This document shows positions 7,805 to 14,995 of a DNA stretch of 31,795 nt, one piece after another. The stretch spans positions 11,261-43,055 of the forward strand of contig DFEG01000035.1 in the NCBI GenBank assembly GCA_002369075.1. Reading direction: 5' to 3'. This stretch comes from Bacteroidales bacterium UBA3808. GTDB taxonomy: Bacteria > Bacteroidota > Bacteroidia > Bacteroidales > Paludibacteraceae. Within the stretch, counting starts at the first letter, position 1. Each line of letters begins with the position of its first letter. Made by a program: the position numbers and the translations under genes. The notes beneath the pieces are model-generated. The model saw only the letters and a program-made list of their open reading frames with translations, had not been told where the DNA came from and searched no databases.

Positions 7805-8518
7805 TTACTGCACAAAAGATGACACCCTCAAATCGTTTATAACCATGCTTGCGAGGGTGCAGCCGAAGACGGCGGTGACTTGCATGAGGCTGCCCCGGGT
7901 CTCACAGGATTGCGGTTGCTCCGTCGAATAGACGCATTTCACTTTCCGATACGGGTGCAGACCGATCTTCTTCATGCGTGTGCGCACGGCTTTGGCGAGC
8001 GCGTCGCCTTGGATGGACATCAGTTCGCCGGTGGTCACTTTGGTGGGATCGAAGCGAAGTGCGGCACCCATGGAACTGAATATCTTCACCCCTCGTGTGC
8101 GCGTCGCGTTAATAATAAGGTCTGTCTTCGCTGCCACGGAGTCGATGGCGTCAATGATATAATCGTATCCACCGATCATCAAATCCGCTCCGCCCTCGGT
8201 TTTTCCATCCGCATAGTAGTTCTCAAAAACTGCCTCTATCTCCGCATCCGGGTTGATACTCAGCAACCGCTCTTTGAGGACTTCCACTTTCGGTCTGCCC
8301 AAGGTCTCCCGCGTCGCCGGCAACTGACGGTTCACATTAGAGGGCTGCACACTGTCCCCATCGACAATGGTCAGATGGGTGAGTCCGGTACGGACCAGTG
8401 CCTCTGCGCACCAGGAGCCGACGCCTCCCACGCCGAAGAGGATCACGCGGACGTTGCGTAACGATTCCATCACCTTGCCCCCCAAGAGTGCCTCACTTCT
8501 GCTGAAAAAATCTTCCAT
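7805..8518 (-). CDS. tcdA: tRNA threonylcarbamoyladenosine dehydratase (TcdA/CsdL)
   Basis: A 237-aa protein of the E1-like (ThiF/MoeB) superfamily that converts t6A37 to cyclic t6A in ANN-decoding tRNAs, using ATP. It begins with the typical RSEALLG segment and has the nucleotide-binding glycine-rich loop GVGGVGSWCAEALVR, followed by VDGDSVQPSNVNRQ, DYIIDAIDSVAAKTDLI and the late GSLMQVTAVFGCTLASMVI helix. The length matches the family. The C-terminal residues after MVI (NDLRVSSFVQ) differ from those encoded by the detached copy at 6216-6278 (EDMRKK), suggesting the last codons were replaced. A promoter at 8537-8568 drives it, divergent from the tRNA-Leu promoter. Confidence 0.93.
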   Translation of the reverse strand: MEDFFSRSEALLGGKVMESLRNVRVILFGVGGVGSWCAEALVRTGLTHLTIVDGDSVQPSNVNRQLPATRETLGRPKVEVLKERLLSINPDAEIEAVFENYYADGKTEGGADLMIGGYDYIIDAIDSVAAKTDLIINATRTRGVKIFSSMGAALRFDPTKVTTGELMSIQGDALAKAVRTRMKKIGLHPYRKVKCVYSTEQPQSCETRGSLMQVTAVFGCTLASMVINDLRVSSFVQ

Positions 8519-8536
8519 AAGTATTCAAATTGTGTG

Positions 8537-8568
8537 CAAAAGTACAAAAAAATACGCATTTATGCAAA
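8537..8568 (-). promoter_or_regulatory. tcdA promoter
   Basis: On the minus strand, a -33 TTTG (8565-8568) and a -7 TACTTTTG (8537-8544) are 20 nt apart. The predicted start is about 12 nt before the tcdA ATG, so the leader is very short. Confidence 0.65.
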
Positions 8569-8583
8569 AAAAGTCGCTAAAAA

Positions 8584-8615
8584 TTTTGTCAATTCAAATA
8601 ATTGTTGTAATTTTG
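8584..8615 (+). promoter_or_regulatory. Promoter for tRNA-Leu and rpsU
   Basis: A -33 TTTTG (8584-8588) and a -7 TAATTTTG (8608-8615) are 19 nt apart. Transcription from about 8622 would give a structured leader of about 135 nt, then the tRNA and rpsU. No other promoter is visible between the tRNA and rpsU. Confidence 0.65.
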
Positions 8616-8702
8616 CACGCTTTTTCGCTCATATGCGTAAAAGGAATAAACTCGGGATGTAAACCAGCGAAGCGTTTGCAGACCGAAAAGCGTAGCATGA
8701 CA

Positions 8703-8741
8703 CGTAGCGTTATACAAGCGTGAAACGCGCAGTCACGCAAG
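8703..8741. repeat. Hairpin repeat left of tRNA-Leu/rpsU (copy 1 of 2)
   Basis: A 39-nt element with conserved ends CGTAGCGT and AGTCACGCAAG around a small variable hairpin (GCGT-GAA-ACGC). The second copy at 9133-9171 has the same ends at the same distance but a different hairpin. It lies in the predicted leader of tRNA-Leu. Confidence 0.6.
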
Positions 8742-8756
8742 TGTCAATGCAAGCGC

Positions 8757-8836
8757 GCCCAGGTGGCGGAATTGGTAGACGCGTTGGTCTCAAACACCAA
8801 TGGGAAACCGTGCCGGTTCGATCCCGGCCCTGGGTA
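8757..8836 (+). tRNA. tRNA-Leu (anticodon CAA)
   Basis: A full class II tRNA cloverleaf. The acceptor GCCCAGG pairs with CCTGGGT (one G-U at the end). The D arm is GGCGGAATTGGTAGACGC, the anticodon stem TTGGT/ACCAA encloses loop CTCAAAC with anticodon CAA, there is a long variable arm, and the T arm has GTTCGATC. The discriminator base is A, as expected for Leu, and CCA is not encoded. The 3' end is 20 nt from the rpsU start codon. Confidence 0.93.
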
Positions 8837-8840
8837 CAAG

Positions 8841-8850
8841 AAAGGAGGTG
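8841..8850 (+). promoter_or_regulatory. Exceptionally strong Shine-Dalgarno site of rpsU
   Basis: AAAGGAGGTG lies 6 nt before the rpsU ATG. With the preceding AG it could pair over up to 12 bases with the usual Bacteroidetes 16S rRNA 3' end. No other gene in this window has anything similar. In Bacteroidetes, bS21 helps sequester the anti-SD, and rpsU mRNA is known to keep a strong SD, so the site fits autoregulation by bS21. Confidence 0.85.
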
Positions 8851-8856
8851 TAAGCA

Positions 8857-9051
8857 ATGATTATCGTTCCTGTAAAAGAAGGAGAGAACATCGAGCGTGC
8901 GATCAAGAAATTCAAACGCAAATTCGATAAGACGGGTGTCGTAAAAGAGCTCCGTCGCCGTCAGCAATTCGACAAACCGAGTGAGCTGAAGCGAATCAAG
9001 ATGGCGCATGCCAAGTATGTGCAGTCGTTGCATGCTCACGACGATATGTAA
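8857..9051 (+). CDS. rpsU: Small ribosomal subunit protein bS21
   Basis: A 64-aa, strongly basic protein matching bS21 throughout: MIIVPVKEGENIERAIKKFKRKFDKTGVV, then the arginine-rich ELRRRQQF and a lysine-rich C-terminus. Length is typical for Bacteroidetes. The ATG at 8857 follows the only canonical SD in the window. bS21 sits near the 16S rRNA 3' end. In Bacteroidetes ribosomes it contributes, with bS18 and bS6, to hiding the anti-SD, so when bS21 is scarce ribosomes could pair with this SD and make more of it. The gene probably shares a transcript with the tRNA-Leu just upstream and ends at a clear intrinsic terminator. Confidence 0.97.
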   Translation: MIIVPVKEGENIERAIKKFKRKFDKTGVVKELRRRQQFDKPSELKRIKMAHAKYVQSLHAHDDM

Positions 9052-9056
9052 AAATT

Positions 9057-9087
9057 AAGAGTCACTTAACGGTGACTCTTTTCTTTT
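9057..9087 (+). terminator. Intrinsic terminator after rpsU
   Basis: Stem AAGAGTCAC / GTGACTCTT (9 bp) with loop TTAACG is followed by TTCTTTT. It begins six bases after the rpsU stop codon. Confidence 0.85.
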
Positions 9088-9132
9088 GGGGCCCCCGAGG
9101 ATTTTAATCCTTGGGGAAATCGTAGAGCAAGG

Positions 9133-9171
9133 CGTAGCGTAATTGAGCGGCAGTGCCGCGAGTCACGCAAG
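9133..9171. repeat. Hairpin repeat right of rpsU (copy 2 of 2)
   Basis: Same 39-nt layout as 8703-8741: CGTAGCGT at the left, AGTCACGCAAG at the right and the palindrome GCGGCA-G-TGCCGC in the middle. Another hairpin (CCCCGAGGAT, loop TTTA) lies just before it at 9093-9116. Both are between the rpsU terminator and the end of recG. Confidence 0.6.
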
Positions 9172-9184
9172 ACTTAGCTCAAGA

Positions 9185-11308
9185 TCAAGATATATCGCTC
9201 CAATTATGCGCTTCGATACGTAGAGTATCGAGGCGTCTTTTGTATATACGGTTCATCTCGTCCTCGAGGAGCGGATCCTGGTCGAGTATCTCAAGTGCCG
9301 CCTGACGGGCGACGGCTACCAACTGGCCGTCGGTGGCGAGGTTGGCTATATGTAACTCAAAAGGCGTGCCGGATTGCAGTGTGCCCTGCATGTCGCCGGG
9401 CCCGCGGAGCTGCAGATCCGCCTCGGCGATGCGGAAGCCGTCGTTGGTCTCCACCATGATGTTCATCCGCTTGCGGGTGTCCGAAGAGATCTCGTTGTCC
9501 GTGAGCAGAATACAGTAGCTCTGGTCTCCGCCTCGTCCCACGCGTCCGCGAAGCTGGTGGAGCTGGCTCAGTCCGAACCGCTCGGCGTTCTGGATCATCA
9601 TCACCGTGGCGTTGGGCACATTGACCCCCACCTCGATCACCGTTGTGGCGACAAGAATCTTGGTCTCGCCGGACGCGAACCGCTGCATCTGTAGGTCTTT
9701 GTCCGCTGCTTTCATCTGGCCGTGCACCATGGAGATCTTGTATTCCGGGAACGCCTCGCATAACTCATTGAATCCGTTCTGCAGGTCCTGCAAGTCGAGT
9801 TTCTCGTTCTCCTTGATGAGCGGATAGACGACATAGACCTGCCGTCCCTCCTCTATCTGTTTGCGCACGAAGGAATAGACCTGCGCGCGGCGCTCGATAT
9901 TATAGTGAATCGTCTGGACGGGTTTGCGTCCGGGCGGCAGTTCGTCAATGACGGAGACACTGAGGTCGCCATAGACGGTCATCGCCAAGGTGCGCGGGAT
10001 AGGCGTAGCAGTCATGACGAGGATGTGGGGCGGACAATCCGGCATCGCCTCCCCGGCTCCGGCGACACGCCGGTTCTTGGTCCAGAGTTTGGCGCGCTGT
10101 GCGACACCGAAACGGTGCTGCTCGTCGATGACGACAAAACCGAGGTTCTGCCACTGCACATCGTCCTCCAATAACGCGTGCGTACCTATTAGTATATGTA
10201 TCGTGCCGTTGAGGAGTCCGTTATGGATAGGCACCCTGTTCTTGGCGGTTGTCGAACCCGTGAGTAGCGCTACGTGAACGGCGTCTCCGAGCGGTGCCAG
10301 AAACGCCTTCAGGGTCTCGTAGTGTTGGTTGGCGAGGATCTCGGTCGGTGCCATGATACAGGTCTGGTAGCCGTTGTCGATAGCGAGGAGGCAGCACAGC
10401 AGCGCCACAAGTGTCTTGCCGGAACCCACATCGCCCTGCAACAGACGGTTCATCTGATGCCCCGCTTTGAGGTCCTCGTGTATCTCGCGGATGACACGTT
10501 TCTGGGCGTTGGTCAGTTCGAAAGGCAGTGCCTTATAGAGCGCGTGGAACCGTGCGCCGACCATCGGCATCGCAAAGCCGAGATTCAGTTCTCGGCGCTT
10601 GAGTTGGCGAAGGAGTTGCAACTGCACATAGAACAGCTCTTCGAACTTCAACCGTGCCCGCGCGTTCTGCATCGAGGGTGTGTCTTTCGGGAAATGCACA
10701 TTGACAAGCGCATCCGTCAGCCCCATGAGGCGGTACTTCTGTAGAATATCCGCACCGATGGTGTCCGGCACACCCATTTTCAGATCCGGCATCATCTCGG
10801 CGATGATGGTACGCATGACTTTGGAGTTGAGCCCGTGGCGCTTCATCTTCTCCGTCGTGTTGTAATACGGCTCCAGTCCTTGCGTCATCTCCGGCGTGAC
10901 TTTGGACATCGGGGTCAACTCCGGGTGTACAAAATTATAGATATGCTGGAACCGGCTGGGCTTGCCGAAGAGGAGATATTTGATCCCTTTTTGCAGTTTG
11001 ACATACTGTACGCCTTTGAACCAGACGAGCTCGCACTGGTGTGTGCCGTCGAAGAAAGTAGCGGAGAGGCGCTGCGCGCGTCCGATACCGATGGTATGCC
11101 ACTCGGTGACCTCGCCGATGATCTGAACGTACGTATCCTCGTCGTCCAGTTCGGCGATGCGGTAGAACCGGCTGCGGTCAATATACTTGTACGGATATTG
11201 GCGCAGCATGTCCATGGCTGTGTTTACCTTCAGCTCAGAACGAAGAATGTCGGCACGCTTGGCACCGACACTCTTGCAATAGGTTATATCTCGTTGAGAA
11301 AGTTCCAC
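9185..11308 (-). CDS. recG: ATP-dependent DNA helicase RecG
   Basis: A 707-aa RecG, a branch-migration helicase that remodels stalled forks and Holliday junctions. The N-terminal wedge/OB domain (about residues 60-150, including EDTYVQIIGEV and KYLLFGKPSRF) is followed by the superfamily 2 motor: Walker A GDVGSGKT, motif II DEQHRFGV, TATPIPRT (motif III) and QLRGRVGRGGDQSYC (motif VI). The C-terminal RecG-specific RxADLQLRGPGD region is present. Length and order match the family. It starts 27 nt after the end of the TonB-family gene on the same strand and has no promoter of its own that I can see, so the two are probably co-transcribed. Confidence 0.97.
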   Translation of the reverse strand: MELSQRDITYCKSVGAKRADILRSELKVNTAMDMLRQYPYKYIDRSRFYRIAELDDEDTYVQIIGEVTEWHTIGIGRAQRLSATFFDGTHQCELVWFKGVQYVKLQKGIKYLLFGKPSRFQHIYNFVHPELTPMSKVTPEMTQGLEPYYNTTEKMKRHGLNSKVMRTIIAEMMPDLKMGVPDTIGADILQKYRLMGLTDALVNVHFPKDTPSMQNARARLKFEELFYVQLQLLRQLKRRELNLGFAMPMVGARFHALYKALPFELTNAQKRVIREIHEDLKAGHQMNRLLQGDVGSGKTLVALLCCLLAIDNGYQTCIMAPTEILANQHYETLKAFLAPLGDAVHVALLTGSTTAKNRVPIHNGLLNGTIHILIGTHALLEDDVQWQNLGFVVIDEQHRFGVAQRAKLWTKNRRVAGAGEAMPDCPPHILVMTATPIPRTLAMTVYGDLSVSVIDELPPGRKPVQTIHYNIERRAQVYSFVRKQIEEGRQVYVVYPLIKENEKLDLQDLQNGFNELCEAFPEYKISMVHGQMKAADKDLQMQRFASGETKILVATTVIEVGVNVPNATVMMIQNAERFGLSQLHQLRGRVGRGGDQSYCILLTDNEISSDTRKRMNIMVETNDGFRIAEADLQLRGPGDMQGTLQSGTPFELHIANLATDGQLVAVARQAALEILDQDPLLEDEMNRIYKRRLDTLRIEAHNWSDIS

Positions 11309-11335
11309 TAGCCTTTAGCCAATAACCCTTCGCCT

Positions 11336-12016
11336 TTATTGGAGTTTGAAGTTAACCGGCACCGTGTACTTCACGCGTACGGGTTTACCACGCTGCTGAC
11401 CGGGTTTCCACTTCGGCATCGATTTGATGACGCGGATGGCCTCTTTGTCCAGCGAGGGGTCTCCACCCGAACGAACCACCTCTACATCCACGATCGAACC
11501 GTCACGGTTAACCACGAACTGGCAGATTACACGACCCTGGATACCGTTCTCCTGTGCGATAACCGGATACTTCACGTTCTCGCTCAGGTACTTGAAGAGG
11601 GCTTGCTGTCCACCCGGGAACTCCGGCATCTTCTCTACAACGACGAAGACAACCTCTTCTTCCTCTTCCTCGACGGGAGCCTCAACCGGCGCGGCGATAA
11701 CGACTTCCTCCGCCTTGTCATCCTCGGCGTTTACCTCGATAGACTCGGTCTCGACATTATCCTCCACGACATTGAGCACCTCAACCTCTTGTACGGCAGG
11801 GGGTGGGGGAGGGGGAGGAGTCTCTTGACTCGTCTGCTGGATCTCTACTTCTTCCTCAAACAGGAACTCTGTGTCGGTCACCTCATACTTCGTGACCTCT
11901 CTCTCCGTCCACTCAAGCGCTACATAAACGAGGCTGAGTACGAAAACCAAACCCATCAACGCATAGACGAGTTTGTCCTTCTCAAGACTGGCATTTTCAG
12001 ATTTCTTGACTTGCAT
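11336..12016 (-). CDS. TonB family protein (energy transducer)
   Basis: A 226-aa inner-membrane protein with one N-terminal transmembrane helix (LVYALMGLVFVLSLVYVAL, about residues 16-34). A periplasmic linker follows with a PPPPPPP run and a long Glu/Val-rich acidic stretch (roughly 60-130). The C-terminal TonB domain covers about 133-226: MPEFPGGQQAL, NVKYPVIAQENGIQGRV and SMPKWKPGQQRGKPVRVKYTVPVNF. Such proteins couple the proton motive force to outer-membrane transporters. The linker is acidic rather than the usual Pro/Lys-rich spacer, a form common in Bacteroidetes. A promoter at 12056-12087 precedes it, divergent from the flippase gene. Confidence 0.92.
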   Translation of the reverse strand: MQVKKSENASLEKDKLVYALMGLVFVLSLVYVALEWTEREVTKYEVTDTEFLFEEEVEIQQTSQETPPPPPPPAVQEVEVLNVVEDNVETESIEVNAEDDKAEEVVIAAPVEAPVEEEEEEVVFVVVEKMPEFPGGQQALFKYLSENVKYPVIAQENGIQGRVICQFVVNRDGSIVDVEVVRSGGDPSLDKEAIRVIKSMPKWKPGQQRGKPVRVKYTVPVNFKLQ

Positions 12017-12055
12017 ATACTGTGTTTTTTAGGTCGTGATTTTTGAAATCGGCTA

Positions 12056-12087
12056 CAAAGGTACAACTTTTTGGCGAATTATGCAAA
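12056..12087 (-). promoter_or_regulatory. Promoter of the tonB-like gene and recG
   Basis: On the minus strand, a -33 TTTG (12084-12087) and a -7 TACCTTTG (12056-12063) are 20 nt apart. Confidence 0.65.
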
Positions 12088-12101
12088 TAAAAAAAGAAAA
12101 A

Positions 12102-12133
12102 TTTGCGTAATTATAAATATTTTTGTACCTTTG
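12102..12133 (+). promoter_or_regulatory. Promoter of the flippase gene
   Basis: A -33 TTTG (12102-12105) and a -7 TACCTTTG (12126-12133) are 20 nt apart. The predicted start lies only about 5-7 nt before the ATG at 12144, so the transcript is nearly leaderless. This argues against the alternative TTG start at 12123, which lies inside the promoter. Confidence 0.7.
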
Positions 12134-12143
12134 CACCCGGAAA

Positions 12144-13430
12144 ATGGGAAATAAGTTGTCTAAAATATGGAATTCTCCATCCGTTCGTAACGTAGGAAAG
12201 CTCCTCTCGGCAAATGTCCTTGCGCAGGTGTTGGGCATTCTTGTTTATCCTGTCCTGACGCGCCTGTACGCCCCCGAGGATTTCGGTCTGCTCAATCTGT
12301 TCATGAGCATCGGGGGCATACTCATTCTGGTTTCCACCGCAGACTACCAGAATGCGATTGTGCTCCCCAAAGAGGATGCCCGTGCCCGTGCGCTTGTGCA
12401 GTTGTGCATAGTATTACTGGCAATAACAATTATGGTGCTGGTTGTATCTATTCCGTTCTCCCTCCCGATAGCCGCTTTGTTCAAAGCACCCGGTTTGGCG
12501 CGTTGGTGGTGGTTGATGCCGGTGTATGTCGGCGGACTGGGTATGTGGGCGATTCTTAGCAATTATTACATTCGCGTCAAGTCCTTTCAGCGGATGTCGG
12601 TGTATCAGGTCTCCCAGTCCCTCTTTAATGCCGGTGGCAAAATGGGCTTTGGCGCTTTAGGATGGCTGTCCGGAGGACTGATTGTTTCTACTGTTCTCGC
12701 GCCTGTCTTCGCCATAGGTGTAAGCCTGTTGAACGGCGGACGCCGGCTCATATCAAGGCTGTTTGGGATAGACCGCTCTGCTATTCGTGAAGAAGCTGTT
12801 GCCTATCGTAATTTTCCGTTATACTCAGTGCCTCGGTCTTTGGTCAGCACGTTGTGTCCCAATTTGCCGATTTTAATGCTTACACCCGTGTTCGGACTGA
12901 CGGAATTAGGTTATTTCGGAATGGCGCTGACCCTCGCCATGCGGCCGTTACAGATGATTGTGCAGTCGGTTTATCAGGTCCTGCTCCAGCGGACTGCTCA
13001 GATGGTGAATAAGAAACAGCGGATAGGAGGCTTGTTGCTCCGTTTCGTAGCAATGGCATTTGTTGTCTTGCTGCCTGTATTCGCCGGATTGTTTTTTATT
13101 CTTCCTTGGCTAACAGAAGTGCTGCTTGGTGCCTCGTGGCGCATCAGCGGCGAATATATCCGCCTGTTGCTCCCGTGGCTGCTGGTGATGACTGCTGTGG
13201 CGCCGATCGGTTTTATAACAGACGTGTTTGCGCAACAGCGGATGGCCTTTGCCATAGAAATTCTCTATCTGGTGTTGTCCGTTGCGGCATTAGCCATAGG
13301 AATAGCCGTTCGTGATTTCAGAATAACGGTACTTTGCTATTCGCTGGTCAACGCTTGTGTTATCTTGGGGCAAATGATCTGGTATATCTGGCTGATCCGT
13401 CGTTACGACCGTTCGTTGCCTGTCTCCTGA
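12144..13430 (+). CDS. Wzx-like polysaccharide flippase (MOP superfamily)
   Basis: A membrane protein of about 428 aa with 12 or more hydrophobic spans. The N-terminal signature of oligosaccharide flippases is clear: LSANVLAQVLGILVYPVLTRLYAPEDFGLLNLFMSI. These proteins flip lipid-linked oligosaccharide units across the inner membrane for O-antigen or exopolysaccharide assembly. The start is the ATG at 12144, just downstream of its promoter. The 3' end overlaps the convergent asparagine-synthase-like gene by 28 nt. The neighbouring glycosyltransferase and FemAB-like genes support a surface-polysaccharide role, though no polymerase is in the window. Confidence 0.88.
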   Translation: MGNKLSKIWNSPSVRNVGKLLSANVLAQVLGILVYPVLTRLYAPEDFGLLNLFMSIGGILILVSTADYQNAIVLPKEDARARALVQLCIVLLAITIMVLVVSIPFSLPIAALFKAPGLARWWWLMPVYVGGLGMWAILSNYYIRVKSFQRMSVYQVSQSLFNAGGKMGFGALGWLSGGLIVSTVLAPVFAIGVSLLNGGRRLISRLFGIDRSAIREEAVAYRNFPLYSVPRSLVSTLCPNLPILMLTPVFGLTELGYFGMALTLAMRPLQMIVQSVYQVLLQRTAQMVNKKQRIGGLLLRFVAMAFVVLLPVFAGLFFILPWLTEVLLGASWRISGEYIRLLLPWLLVMTAVAPIGFITDVFAQQRMAFAIEILYLVLSVAALAIGIAVRDFRITVLCYSLVNACVILGQMIWYIWLIRRYDRSLPVS

Positions 13431-14995
13431 AGCTGACGGATGGCACTGAGGATGGTTAAGACGGCGCACTGGTCATAGACCCTCCCTTCGCGCATGATTG
13501 TTTTTGCTTTTTCCTGAATGGACGGATATGGGGCAAGAAGGTGTTTGTTTTCCTTATAATAGGAGTCTATAGCTCTGCGTAAAACAGGATTGTTCCTCGC
13601 CCACGTATCGTACGGATTCATCGAAACGCCTTCTTCCATCCGGTAGCCGTTGTAGATATGAAGCCGTTTGAGGATATAGAACGCCGTCCGTGTGGCTAAA
13701 TCTTTCAATGGGATGTTTCTTCCCATGACAGGCAGGACGATGCGCCGGTGCCCGATTTGTTCACCCTTGTGGTCCCATTGTGCCGCTTCGGGGTAATAGC
13801 GCAGGATCCATTGGTCGTAGAAACGGTAGTTCCACCGTTTTTTGAGCGGGATGCGCAGCACATAATCCAGTACATCCACATCGCAGAAGGGCGAGTAAGT
13901 CTCCGTGTACTGCTGTAGCACCAAGGGCGAGCCCAGTCCGTTTCCGGCAAAACTGAGCGAGTAGAGCCGCTCTATCTCATGTGTACTGTCCGTCTCAACG
14001 GAGAAAATGTTGTCACCGTTGACGCCCGTAAGCACCATGCCGACCCCTCTCCAGTCGAACTGCGTGGAGCAGTAGTATATTTCCGAAGGTGCATTGTAAT
14101 TGACGAGTCCTTGTGTGGAGCGTGTGATTTCGTCCACTTGCGTCAGGTAGTCACCGCCGTCCAGGGGCAGGAATCGCCATTCGTTGCCTAAAAACGCTGC
14201 TATCTTTTCCGGCAGCAGATGGTCGTAATGGTTGGTCTGCGAATAGGTGAAGTTGGTAATAGGCTGTTTAGTCAGTTGGCGCGCCACGGTCTGTACCATT
14301 CGTGAGTCCAGTCCGCCGCTCAACGGATAGAAATGTCGGAGTCCGTACTCCTCGTTCTTGTCCAAAACGCGCTTGACAGCTTGCCGGAACAGCTCGTTAG
14401 TCCGTGCTAATGCCTCTTTTTCGTTCCGATGAAGGGGACGGTTGTCGAAACGGTAGTACTGCGTCACTTCCGCTTGACCGTTGCGGACGGTGAGCACTTG
14501 TCCTGCCCCGAGGCGTCGGATGCCTGTTGCCATGGTTGTGCTGTCGGAGCCGTAGCCCATGTCCAGAATACGCTCCATGAACGTCGGATTCATGCTGCTT
14601 ATGCCACATACATGAGCCAACTCAAACAAATCAGATGAGAGGTAAATCCCTTGTCCTGTTTGGCACCAAAAGAGCATGTGACTCCCGATCTGGTCGTTGT
14701 ACACTTGCACTTCGCGTGTCCGTTTGTCTATCCGCACGCAGGCAAAAGATCCGCGCCACGCGGACACATCCGTCTGTTGCCATTGGTTTGCAATCTCGTC
14801 ACGGTTGAACAGCACGCCCTCGACCGCTAAAAAGCATTTCTCATCTTCCAGCCACAGTTTGTCTTTCTCGAACTTGCTGAGCGACCACTGCGACAAACGG
14901 ATGCCGTCTGTCTCCCAATGGCGGACGAAAGTGTTCTCCTGTTTCGGAAACTGCCACTCAACGGGCCTGTCTATGCTTATTCGGAAACCATACAT
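13403..14995 (-). CDS. Asparagine-synthase-like protein without a glutaminase cysteine
   Basis: A 530-aa protein with an AsnB-like arrangement. The N-terminal half resembles the class II amidotransferase fold but begins MYGFRI; the catalytic Cys that must follow the initiator Met is missing. The C-terminal synthase domain has the PP-loop YPLSGGLDSRMV, so ATP pyrophosphatase (adenylating) chemistry is likely. Proteins of this kind occur in polysaccharide and lasso-peptide loci, where they form amides on non-standard substrates. It starts 19 nt inside the preceding glycosyltransferase gene, so translation is coupled, and it ends overlapping the flippase gene tail to tail. The substrate is unknown; a glycan-linked amide is a guess from context. 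Confidence 0.83.
   Translation of the reverse strand: MYGFRISIDRPVEWQFPKQENTFVRHWETDGIRLSQWSLSKFEKDKLWLEDEKCFLAVEGVLFNRDEIANQWQQTDVSAWRGSFACVRIDKRTREVQVYNDQIGSHMLFWCQTGQGIYLSSDLFELAHVCGISSMNPTFMERILDMGYGSDSTTMATGIRRLGAGQVLTVRNGQAEVTQYYRFDNRPLHRNEKEALARTNELFRQAVKRVLDKNEEYGLRHFYPLSGGLDSRMVQTVARQLTKQPITNFTYSQTNHYDHLLPEKIAAFLGNEWRFLPLDGGDYLTQVDEITRSTQGLVNYNAPSEIYYCSTQFDWRGVGMVLTGVNGDNIFSVETDSTHEIERLYSLSFAGNGLGSPLVLQQYTETYSPFCDVDVLDYVLRIPLKKRWNYRFYDQWILRYYPEAAQWDHKGEQIGHRRIVLPVMGRNIPLKDLATRTAFYILKRLHIYNGYRMEEGVSMNPYDTWARNNPVLRRAIDSYYKENKHLLAPYPSIQEKAKTIMREGRVYDQCAVLTILSAIRQLQETGNERS

Larger units (their letters stand above)
6241..7879. mobile_element. Putative gene-end cassette at the tcdA 3' terminus, bounded by 38-bp direct repeats
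   Basis: Direct repeats 6241-6278 and 7842-7879 (35/38 identical; 23-bp identical core at 6256-6278 and 7857-7879) bracket 1.6 kb. The enclosed segment contains the last codons of the present tcdA, a promoter and one gene. Recombination between the repeats would delete the gene and give tcdA an intact alternative C-terminus. There is no integrase or transposase inside, so it would be non-autonomous, a deletion derivative, or the product of homologous recombination. The mobile-element reading is inference from this layout. Confidence 0.5.

Noticed and set aside
10274..11311. Plus-strand open frames of over 150 codons inside recG.
   Set aside because: They are antisense shadows of recG in GC-rich sequence and lack start signals or family resemblance.
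9185..12016. tonB-like gene plus recG as a functional pair.
   Set aside because: They are close and co-oriented, but no known link exists and simple co-transcription explains the arrangement.
11339..12046. A 235-codon plus-strand open frame opposite the tonB-like gene.
   Set aside because: The opposite strand encodes a complete TonB-family protein with its own promoter; the plus-strand translation has no recognisable motif.
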